5,044 nt of DNA from Xanthobacteraceae bacterium (GTDB lineage Bacteria; Pseudomonadota; Alphaproteobacteria; Rhizobiales; Xanthobacteraceae). The position numbers were made by a program, and so were the translations under genes. Location of the stretch: NCBI GenBank assembly GCA_030039655.1, contig JASHVC010000431.1, positions 1 through 5,044 of the forward strand, read 5' to 3'. This document shows positions 1 to 5,044 of this stretch, one piece after another. The stretch's first letter is position 1; every line of letters begins with the position of its first letter. The notes beneath the pieces are model-generated. The model worked only from the letters and a program-made list of their open reading frames with translations. It did no database searches and was not told the DNA's origin.

Positions 1-769
1 GCGGCGTGGCGGATTGACCAGCAACAAATCGGGATGGGACATTCAACTTGCGTTTGCCGATCATCTCAAAAAAGTCTGGCGCGAACCCGATCACGGCATC
101 TGGGAAATGCGCGGGCCACCCCAGCATTTTACCTACTCGAAGGTCATGACCTGGGTCGCGTACGATCGCGCGATCAAGAGTGCGGAGACGTTTGGCCTCG
201 ACGCCCCGCTCGACGAATGGCGGAAACTGCGCGACGAAATCTGCGACGAGGTGTGCGAGCATGGCTACGACAAGGAGCTTGGCACGTTTGTGCAGGCCTT
301 CGGATCGAAACAGCTTGACGCCAATCTGCTGCTGCTGCCCTGCGTGGGATTCCTGACCGTTTCAGATCCGCGCATCGAGCGCACGATAGCGGCGGTCGAG
401 AGCCGCCTTCTGCGCGGTGGCTTCGTCATGCGCTACAGCACCGAAGAGGTTGAGGATGCGTTGCCACCCGGCGAAGGTGCGTTCCTGGCTTGCAGCTTCT
501 GGCTCGTGGATGTCTACATGCTGCAGGGTCGCCACGACGATGCCGAAAAGCTGTTTCGGCGGCTTGTTGCTTTGCGAAACGATGTGGGGTTACTAAGCGA
601 GGAGTACGACTCGGGCGCGAAGCGCTTGATCGGAAACTTCCCGCAGGCTTTTTCTCATCTCGCGCTCGTCAACAGCGCTTATAATCTGACGGAGACCAGG
701 AAGCCCGTTCACCAGCGCGCGCAGGACGAGCATGCGCCTCCCGAAGACGTGGTGGCAGCGGCGGATTGA
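1..769 (+). CDS. Glycoside hydrolase family 15 (glucoamylase/trehalase-like) protein, C-terminal part (5' truncated)
   Basis: The reading frame is open through the left edge (first full codon at position 2), so this is the 3' portion of a longer gene. The TTG at 14 is an internal Leu codon, not a convincing start. About 255 residues are visible; bacterial GH15 proteins are usually around 600 residues, so the N-terminal beta-sandwich domain and the start of the (alpha/alpha)6 barrel are missing. GH15 enzymes are inverting glycosidases acting on alpha-glucosides such as maltodextrins or trehalose. The motif PDHGIWEMRG (codons at about 86-115) carries the probable general acid Glu at 104-106. 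The motif LLSEEYD followed by GNFPQAFSHLALVN matches the family's second catalytic region, and the first Glu of SEE (599-601) is the probable general base. LDANLLLLP and GEGAFLACSFWLV are further family-like stretches. The last ~25 residues look like a polar, disordered tail. The substrate cannot be assigned. Family assignment is firm; it seems intact within the window. Confidence 0.88.
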   Translation, partial: RRGGLTSNKSGWDIQLAFADHLKKVWREPDHGIWEMRGPPQHFTYSKVMTWVAYDRAIKSAETFGLDAPLDEWRKLRDEICDEVCEHGYDKELGTFVQAFGSKQLDANLLLLPCVGFLTVSDPRIERTIAAVESRLLRGGFVMRYSTEEVEDALPPGEGAFLACSFWLVDVYMLQGRHDDAEKLFRRLVALRNDVGLLSEEYDSGAKRLIGNFPQAFSHLALVNSAYNLTETRKPVHQRAQDEHAPPEDVVAAAD

Positions 770-814
770 CGCATTTGGATGCGATCGAGCGGCAAAGCCG
801 AGGTCCTAAAGTTC

Positions 815-823
815 TGCTATAAG
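815..823 (+). promoter_or_regulatory. Candidate extended -10 promoter element for the transporter operon
   Basis: TGCTATAAG resembles an extended -10 element (TGnTATAAT, one mismatch) and would place a transcription start near 830, about 55 nt before the binding-protein start codon. No good -35 hexamer is seen 16-18 bp upstream (bases around 795-800 read AAGCCG), so any activity would rely on the extended element or an activator. It lies in the 115-bp gap 770-884, the only intergenic space large enough for an operon promoter here. Consensus-based inference only. Confidence 0.3.
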
Positions 824-873
824 CACCGACTAACTACTAAACGTTCCGGATGACACCGGGCAGGGGGCGAATA

Positions 874-880
874 GGGAGGA
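874..880 (+). promoter_or_regulatory. Strong Shine-Dalgarno of the substrate-binding protein gene
   Basis: GGGAGGA lies 4 nt before the ATG at 885. It is among the best ribosome binding sites in the window and fixes this start. The strength fits a binding protein made in excess over the membrane subunits. Confidence 0.8.
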
Positions 881-884
881 ACTG

Positions 885-2099
885 ATGAAACGACTTTATT
901 TGCTTGCCGCGGCAGCGGCCGTCGCCGCCACACCGGCGTTGGCCCAGGAAGACACCATCACCGTCGGATTTACGGCCTCGCAGACCGGACCTCTCAATGT
1001 CGACTCGTTAGGTCAGCAACGCGGCTATGAATTCTGGCGCGACCAGGTCAATGCTGCCGGCGGCATCAAGGCGGGCGGCAAAACCTATCAGGTCAAATTC
1101 GTCAGTTACGACGATCAATCCGTCGGCGGGCGAGTGCAGCAGCTCTACACGCGGTTGGTCAATCAGGACAAGGCGGACTTCCTGTTTGGTCCGTATTCGT
1201 CGGGTATGACCGCTCCCGCGACCGTCATCTCCGAGCAGTACGGCAAGATCATGATCGTCTCGGGCGGCGCCGAGGAGAAGCCGTTTGAGACCGGTAACAA
1301 ATATCTGTTCATGTCGATCACATCCGCTTCTCACTATTTGTCGGGCGCCGTCGAGGCGCTCAAGCAGAAGGATCCGCACGCCAAGATCGCGATGGTCTAT
1401 TCGGACGATCCGTTCTCCAAGACGGTGCTGGCTTCGGCCGCTCAGCAGGCGAAGGATGCCGGTCTCGAAGTGGTGATGAACGAATCCTATTCGCCCTCCA
1501 CCACGGATTTCGGCCCGATCGTGAACAAGATCGTTTCGTCGAATGCGGACGCGTTCATGGGCGGCGGTCACTACTCGGATGGCGCGACGCTGGCTCGCCA
1601 GATGCACGATCAGAAGGCGAACATGAAGTGGGTCTCGATCCTGGTCGCCCCGGCCGACGATAAATTCGGCGAACTCGGGCCCGCCGCTCTCGGCGTGACC
1701 GTGCCGTCGCAGTGGGAGCTTCAGGTCAATTACAAGCCGCAGTTCGGCCCGACGACGGCGGAATTCGCCAAAGCTTTCGAGGATAAATTCCACGCCAAGG
1801 CCGACTATCATACGGCGTCCGGCTACACGGCCGGCGTGGTGCTGCAGCACGCCATCGAACAGGCCGGCTCCATCGATACGGAGAAAGTCGCGGCGGCGCT
1901 CAACGCAACTGACATCACGACCTTTTTTGGCCGGGTCAAGTTCGCCACCGATCCCGGACATCACGGCCTGCAGACCGAACACAAGATGGTGCTGGCGCAG
2001 TGGCAGATGGTCAACGGCAAGCTCGGCCGCCAAGTGGTGTGGCCGACCGATGCCAAGTCGGCCGATTTGATGTATCCGATTCCTCCGGCGACCCAGTAA
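885..2099 (+). CDS. ABC transporter periplasmic substrate-binding protein, branched-chain amino acid (HAAT/LivK-like) family
   Basis: This 404-residue protein is the soluble ligand receptor of the importer encoded downstream. Residues 1-20 form a classic Sec signal peptide: MKR, a Leu/Ala-rich core, then PALA before Q21. Signal peptidase I cleavage after A20 is predicted, and there is no lipobox Cys, so it should be a free periplasmic protein. The mature part starts with ITVGFTASQTGPLN, the first beta-strand and loop of type 1 periplasmic-binding folds (Peripla_BP_6). Then come QVNAAGGI (54-61), the GPYSSGMTAPA segment (102-112) and IVSGGAEE (124-131). In LivJ/LivK the equivalent loops contact the ligand's alpha-carboxylate and amino groups. 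Length is slightly above E. coli LivJ/LivK (about 367-369 with signal). The start is set by the strong Shine-Dalgarno and signal peptide. Known ligands of the wider family include Leu/Ile/Val, amides, urea and aromatic acids, so the substrate is left open. Family certain, specificity unknown. Confidence 0.93.
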   Translation: MKRLYLLAAAAAVAATPALAQEDTITVGFTASQTGPLNVDSLGQQRGYEFWRDQVNAAGGIKAGGKTYQVKFVSYDDQSVGGRVQQLYTRLVNQDKADFLFGPYSSGMTAPATVISEQYGKIMIVSGGAEEKPFETGNKYLFMSITSASHYLSGAVEALKQKDPHAKIAMVYSDDPFSKTVLASAAQQAKDAGLEVVMNESYSPSTTDFGPIVNKIVSSNADAFMGGGHYSDGATLARQMHDQKANMKWVSILVAPADDKFGELGPAALGVTVPSQWELQVNYKPQFGPTTAEFAKAFEDKFHAKADYHTASGYTAGVVLQHAIEQAGSIDTEKVAAALNATDITTFFGRVKFATDPGHHGLQTEHKMVLAQWQMVNGKLGRQVVWPTDAKSADLMYPIPPATQ

Positions 2100-2109
2100 T
2101 TGAAGTTAC

Positions 2110-2135
2110 GGACCGGCGGCCCGCTCCGCCGGTCC
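2110..2135 (+). promoter_or_regulatory. Perfect intercistronic hairpin between binding-protein gene and livH
   Basis: GGACCGGCGG (2110-2119) pairs perfectly with CCGCCGGTCC (2126-2135) around a 6-nt loop CCCGCT, giving a 10-bp, almost entirely G-C stem. It starts 10 nt after the TAA of the binding-protein gene and ends 19 nt before the livH ATG. The following bases (CGATCCCTGAAAACT) have no U tract, so a strong intrinsic terminator is unlikely. It more likely blocks 3' exonucleases and stabilises the upstream mRNA, or attenuates partially, allowing more binding protein than permease. The structure is seen directly; the role is inferred. Confidence 0.7.
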
Positions 2136-2154
2136 CGATCCCTGAAAACTCAGT

Positions 2155-3021
2155 ATGCTCGGCATTCTCGCTTCGATCATCGACGGCGTGCTGGTGGGGC
2201 TGGTCTATGGACTGGCCGCCATGGGCCTGACGCTGATCTGGGGCGTCATGGATGTCATCAACTTGACCCACGGCACCATGATCGTCGCCGGCATGTTCGC
2301 CCTTTATTTGTTGGCCAACGCGCTGGGCCTGCCGCCCTATATGGCGCTGCCGCCGGTGCTGGTCGGCGGCTTTTTTGTTGGTGTGCTGCTCTACTGGGTC
2401 GCCATCCACCGCATGGTGGGTCGGCCGCCGCTGATGAGTCTGTTGTCGACGTTTTCTGTCAATCTCATGCTGGTCGGCATCGGTACCGCCGTGTGGGGGA
2501 CGGCGCTGTTCAATGTCGAGGTCTCGCTGCCGGGAATCAGCATGGGCCGCTACACGTTTCCCGGCGCCCATATCCTCGCCGCGGTGCTCGCCGCCGTCAT
2601 CGCGGCCTCGCTCTATCTGTTCCTTCAACACACACGAATGGGCAAGGCGGTACGCGCCGTGGCCAACAATCGCGAAGCGGCGGAACTGGTGGGCATTCCG
2701 ACTACGCGCGTGCTCGCCATCACGGTGGGCTGCGGCGTTGCGTTGGCGGGCGTGTCCGGGATGCTGATCGGCACGCTGTTTCCATTCACGATTCTCTCGG
2801 GTGACGGCTATCAGCTAAAGAGCTTCGTGGTGACGGTGCTCGGCGGCTTCGGCAATCCGGTCGGCGCGCTGCTGGGTGGCGTCGCGCTCGGCCTGCTCGA
2901 GGGCGCGGTGACGCCGTTCGTGCCGGTAAGCTGGACGCTGGTGATCGAATTCGTGCTGTTTGTCCTGGTGCTGATTGCCTTTCCGGGCGGCTTGTTCGCG
3001 TCGCGCCGGGGAGCCTTGTGA
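2155..3021 (+). CDS. livH: Branched-chain amino acid-type ABC transporter permease, LivH family
   Basis: This 288-residue inner-membrane protein forms one half of the translocation channel with the LivM-type subunit. It is highly hydrophobic, with roughly eight membrane-spanning stretches; clear ones lie at about 11-30, 41-59, 64-83, 139-157, 186-207, 236-254 and 260-278. Family motifs are GLAAMGLTLIWGVMDVINLTHG (19-40), the cytoplasmic coupling loop GKAVRAVANNREAAELVGIP (163-182), which contacts an ATPase subunit, and GGFGNPVGALLGG (230-242). Length is normal for LivH. An in-frame TGA at 2143-2145 bars any longer form, so ATG 2155 is the earliest start, and it suits the family's N-terminus. 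No clear Shine-Dalgarno precedes it, so initiation may be weak. It follows the binding-protein gene after 55 bp, and its stop overlaps the livM start. The symbol denotes family; the substrate is not proven to be Leu/Ile/Val. Confidence 0.92.
   Translation: MLGILASIIDGVLVGLVYGLAAMGLTLIWGVMDVINLTHGTMIVAGMFALYLLANALGLPPYMALPPVLVGGFFVGVLLYWVAIHRMVGRPPLMSLLSTFSVNLMLVGIGTAVWGTALFNVEVSLPGISMGRYTFPGAHILAAVLAAVIAASLYLFLQHTRMGKAVRAVANNREAAELVGIPTTRVLAITVGCGVALAGVSGMLIGTLFPFTILSGDGYQLKSFVVTVLGGFGNPVGALLGGVALGLLEGAVTPFVPVSWTLVIEFVLFVLVLIAFPGGLFASRRGAL
3008..3013 (+). promoter_or_regulatory. Shine-Dalgarno deciding the livM start
   Basis: GGGGAG, inside the end of livH, sits 7 nt before ATG 3021 but only 4 nt before the adjacent in-frame GTG 3018. 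This favours the ATG as start codon of the second permease gene. Confidence 0.6.
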
Positions 3022-3998
3022 TGCTGCTGCCGCGCCTAATGCGCCGCCCGTTTTTCTGGATCATTGCGCTCGCCATCGCGGTTTTCGCCATTGCGCCCAC
3101 GATCGGCAACAACGTGCAGCTGCGCGAGAGCCTGCTGCTGGCCGCGCTCTACATCACGCTGGCGAGCAATCTCAATTTGATGCTCGGCTATGCGGGCTAC
3201 ATCAATTTCGGCAGCATCGTCTTCTTCGGCCTGGGCGGCTATATCTGCGTGTGGCTGGTGAATTCGTATTCGTGGCCGCTGGGCTGGAGTCTGCTCGCCG
3301 CCGGCGCCTGCGTCAGCGCGCTGGCGCTGTTTCTCGGTCTCGGAATCCTCCGGCTGCGCGGCGCCTTCTTCGCGCTCTCGACCATTGGCATTGTCGAGGC
3401 TGTTCAAGCCTTCACCGAGAATTTCACGCCTTGGGGCGGTTCGTCCGGCATCTATCTGCCGGGCTCGATCTTCGCGCCGTTGGGCGGCGCGGGACATGCG
3501 CTCTGGATCATCTACTTCATCATGGTCGCGGTGATGGGCGCTTCGCTCTATCTGAGCTACGCGATCAAGAGTTCGAAGTTCGGCCTTGGTTTGCTCGCAA
3601 TCGGGCAGAACGAAGACGCCGCCGCCATCTTGGGCGTGCCGACGCCGCTTTACAAGGCGATGGTCTACAGCGCCTCCGCCTTCCTGCCCGCCATTGCCGG
3701 CGGGCTTTATTTTTTCAAGAGCGCCTTCATTCAGCCGTCCGATGCCTTCGATTTGACGCTGTCGACCGAGTCGCTGGTGGTCGCCATGCTGGGCGGGCAA
3801 GGCACCGTCACCGGCGTGGCGCTCGGCGCTTATCTCTATGAGGAGCTGCGCGGCTACCTGCTGACGTCGTCGACCTTCGCCAATTTCCAGCTTGTGATTT
3901 CCGGCGCGCTGCTTCTGCTCATCGTGCTGTTCTTTCCCAGTGGGCTAATGGGTTTCATCTACAGCCGCTTCCCGCGCACCCAGAAGGTGCTGGAGTGA
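3021..3998 (+). CDS. livM: Branched-chain amino acid-type ABC transporter permease, LivM family
   Basis: This is the second channel subunit, 325 residues from ATG 3021. A GTG one codon upstream (3018) would give 326, but the ATG is better spaced from GGGGAG and forms a TGATG stop/start junction with livH. The N-terminus has basic residues (RLMRR, 5-9) followed by a first membrane segment at about 11-28. Further hydrophobic stretches lie at about 37-55, 62-80, 87-109, 159-178, 214-231, 250-272 and 288-308. Recognisable LivM motifs are LNLMLGYAGYINFGSIVFFG (51-70), the ATPase-coupling loop GLGLLAIGQNEDAAAILGVPT (187-207) and GGQGTVTGVALGAYLYEELR (258-277). It is expected to pair with the LivH-type protein in the inner membrane and dock on LivG/LivF. 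Length is ordinary for the shorter LivM proteins, which lack the extra N-terminal helices of the E. coli form. The end overlaps the next gene by 4 nt. Confidence 0.92.
   Translation: MLLPRLMRRPFFWIIALAIAVFAIAPTIGNNVQLRESLLLAALYITLASNLNLMLGYAGYINFGSIVFFGLGGYICVWLVNSYSWPLGWSLLAAGACVSALALFLGLGILRLRGAFFALSTIGIVEAVQAFTENFTPWGGSSGIYLPGSIFAPLGGAGHALWIIYFIMVAVMGASLYLSYAIKSSKFGLGLLAIGQNEDAAAILGVPTPLYKAMVYSASAFLPAIAGGLYFFKSAFIQPSDAFDLTLSTESLVVAMLGGQGTVTGVALGAYLYEELRGYLLTSSTFANFQLVISGALLLLIVLFFPSGLMGFIYSRFPRTQKVLE
3982..3987 (+). promoter_or_regulatory. Shine-Dalgarno for the GTG start of livG
   Basis: AGAAGG, within the end of livM, lies 7 nt before GTG 3995. It supports the non-ATG start that makes the 4-nt GTGA overlap with the livM stop. 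Confidence 0.5.
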
Positions 3999-4756
3999 CC
4001 GCGCTGCTGGAGCTGCAAAAGGTCAATAAGCGCTTCGGCGGCTTGCAAGCCGTGCGCGACCTGACCTTCAACGTCAACGAGGGCGAAATCCTCGGCTTGA
4101 TCGGACCAAACGGCGCCGGCAAGTCGACGCTGTTCAACCTGATCAACGGCGTGTTCGCGCCGGACACCGGACGCATCATCTTCGCCGGCGCCGACATCAC
4201 CGGCGAGCGGCCGTACAAGGTCGCCCGTGCTGGCCTCGCCCGCACCCATCAGATCGTGCAGCCGCTCACCAACATGTCGGTTCTGGACAACTGCACGGTC
4301 GGCGCTTGTTTCGGGCGCGAGAACCTTCCGCTCGGTCGCGCCCACGAAGCGGCGCGCGAGGCGATCGCGGTCGCGGGACTCGAAGACCGAGTCGCAACGC
4401 TGGCAATGCACCTCACCATTGCCGGGAAGAAGCGACTTGAGCTTGCCCGCGCGCTCGCCGCTCACCCGAAGCTGCTCTTGCTCGACGAGGTTTTGGCCGG
4501 CCTCAATCCAACCGAGGTCGAGCACATGATCGGCGTCATCCGCAGCATCCGCGAGCGCGGCGTGACCATCCTGATCATTGAGCACTTGATGCAGGCGATC
4601 ATGAATCTATCCGATCGCATTGTCGTGCTCAATTTCGGCCAGAAGCTCGCCGAGGGCCTGCCGGCTGAAGTCGCGCAGGATCCTCAGGTCATCGAGGCGT
4701 ATCTGGGCAATCCCAAGCTGGCCGCCGAGCTGCAGGGGGACGGCCAGCATGTCTGA
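3995..4756 (+). CDS. livG: ABC transporter ATP-binding protein, LivG family
   Basis: This 253-residue cytoplasmic ATPase is one of two that energise the importer. Start is GTG 3995, overlapping the livM stop by 4 nt. Visible motifs: A-loop region around F14; Walker A GPNGAGKST (37-45); Q-loop Q86 within RTHQIVQPLTNMSVLDN; Walker B LLLLDE (160-165) with catalytic E165; a D-loop at about 168-172 (AGLNP); and H-loop H197 in IIEHLMQAIM. The C-terminal QDPQVIEAYLG (228-238) matches the short tail typical of Liv-type ATPases. The ABC signature is unusual: where most LivG proteins have LSYGQQRRLEIARAL, this reads LTIAGKKRLELARAL (140-154), and DEP after Walker B is DEV. I recall similar sequences in a LivG subgroup, so this is probably a lineage trait rather than damage. 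The rest of the protein is intact and normal in length. Confidence 0.92.
   Translation: MTALLELQKVNKRFGGLQAVRDLTFNVNEGEILGLIGPNGAGKSTLFNLINGVFAPDTGRIIFAGADITGERPYKVARAGLARTHQIVQPLTNMSVLDNCTVGACFGRENLPLGRAHEAAREAIAVAGLEDRVATLAMHLTIAGKKRLELARALAAHPKLLLLDEVLAGLNPTEVEHMIGVIRSIRERGVTILIIEHLMQAIMNLSDRIVVLNFGQKLAEGLPAEVAQDPQVIEAYLGNPKLAAELQGDGQHV
4734..4740 (+). promoter_or_regulatory. Shine-Dalgarno for livF
   Basis: AGGGGGA, inside the end of livG, lies 8 nt before ATG 4749. It supports that start, which overlaps the livG stop by 8 nt. Confidence 0.6.
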
Positions 4757-5044
4757 CACGCTCCTCCAGGTCGAAGCCCTCGAAGCGGGCTATGGCGAGG
4801 TCCAGGTCTTGTGGGGCATTTCGCTCAACGCCGGGCGTGGCCATCTCACTTCAATTGTCGGCGCCAACGGCGCCGGCAAGACCACCATGTTGCGCGCCGT
4901 TGCCGGCACCATTTCGCCCTGGAAGGGACGCGTCGTGTTCGAGGGCGAGGACGTGACGCAGCTGTCGACCCACGAGAAGTCGGCGCGCGGCTTTGCGCTG
5001 GTGCCGGAGGGCCGCCAGCTGTTCAGCAAAATGACGGTCGGCGA
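4749..5044 (+). CDS. livF: ABC transporter ATP-binding protein, LivF family, N-terminal part (3' truncated by window)
   Basis: This is the second ATPase of the importer; it runs off the right edge after 98 full codons, with usual family length about 235-240 residues. Start ATG 4749 is backed by AGGGGGA 8 nt upstream, and the N-terminus LLQVEALEAGYGEVQVLWGISL is typical of LivF. Walker A is GANGAGKTT (38-46). The segment ALVPEGRQLFSKMTVGE (83 onward) carries the PEGR motif that distinguishes LivF from LivG, which has R-T-x-Q there. The aligned Q-loop position is Glu, which is normal for LivF. The signature, Walker B and H-loop lie outside the window, so integrity cannot be judged. It overlaps livG by 8 nt, suggesting translational coupling and equal synthesis of the two ATPases. 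Confidence 0.92.
   Translation, partial: MSDTLLQVEALEAGYGEVQVLWGISLNAGRGHLTSIVGANGAGKTTMLRAVAGTISPWKGRVVFEGEDVTQLSTHEKSARGFALVPEGRQLFSKMTVG

Noticed and set aside
14..16. TTG at 14 as the start of a short GH15-like protein
   Set aside because: The frame is open to the window edge and the protein lacks the N-terminal half of the family. The TTG is best read as an internal Leu codon.
770..783. Small inverted repeat CGCAT-TTGG-ATGCG just after the GH15 stop codon
   Set aside because: A 5-bp stem without a following T tract is too weak to call a terminator.
846..859. CCGG-ATGACA-CCGG inverted repeat upstream of the binding-protein gene
   Set aside because: Four-base self-complementary arms are common by chance in GC-rich DNA, so this is not supportable as an operator.
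1008..2033. Long open frame on the minus strand (341 codons) opposite the binding-protein gene
   Set aside because: It lies wholly antisense to a certain gene, and its product is rich in Arg, His, Gly and Asp without domain character. It is a typical codon-bias shadow in GC-rich DNA.
2011..2631. Minus-strand open frame (206 codons) opposite livH
   Set aside because: The product is a low-complexity His/Gln/Arg/Asp-rich chain, expected from reading membrane-protein codons backwards. It shows no recognisable motif and no sensible start region.
3036..3800. Minus-strand open frame (254 codons) opposite livM
   Set aside because: It has the same shadow composition (Arg, Glu, Gln, Ala) and complete overlap with a well-supported permease gene.
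3959..4585. Minus-strand open frame (208 codons) opposite livG
   Set aside because: It lies antisense to a motif-complete ATPase gene and shows no family features of its own.

Overview
The window looks like chromosomal DNA from a GC-rich alphaproteobacterium, probably in the Bradyrhizobium/Rhodopseudomonas part of the Hyphomicrobiales. This is inferred from protein style, codon use and gene order; no search was run. All genes lie on the + strand. They are the 3' part of a glycoside hydrolase gene followed by most of a branched-chain amino acid-type (HAAT/Liv family) ABC importer operon.

Positions 1-769 hold the C-terminal catalytic half of a GH15 (glucoamylase/trehalase-like) enzyme whose 5' end lies outside the window. 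A 115-bp gap (770-884) contains a possible extended -10 promoter element and a strong Shine-Dalgarno. It is the most likely start of the transporter operon. The operon then runs: periplasmic substrate-binding protein (885-2099), LivH-type permease (2155-3021), LivM-type permease (3021-3998), LivG-type ATPase (3995-4756) and LivF-type ATPase (4749 to beyond the right edge). The last four genes overlap end to start (1, 4 and 8 nt), as expected for translationally coupled subunits of one complex. The only real gap inside the operon lies between the binding protein and livH. It holds a perfect 10-bp GC-rich hairpin without a T tract, and livH has no evident Shine-Dalgarno. Both fit making more binding protein than membrane complex.

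Together the five transporter genes encode a complete importer. The secreted binding protein captures a small ligand in the periplasm, LivH and LivM form the channel, and LivG and LivF power transport with ATP. The ligand cannot be read from the sequence: this family carries branched-chain and other amino acids, amides, urea and aromatic acids. The GH15 gene is separated by a promoter-sized gap and is probably functionally unrelated.

I found no mobile elements, RNA genes, CRISPR, tandem repeats or convincing minus-strand genes. I see no evidence of a previously undescribed system. The points most worth a second look are the intercistronic hairpin and the non-canonical ABC signature of the LivG-type ATPase.
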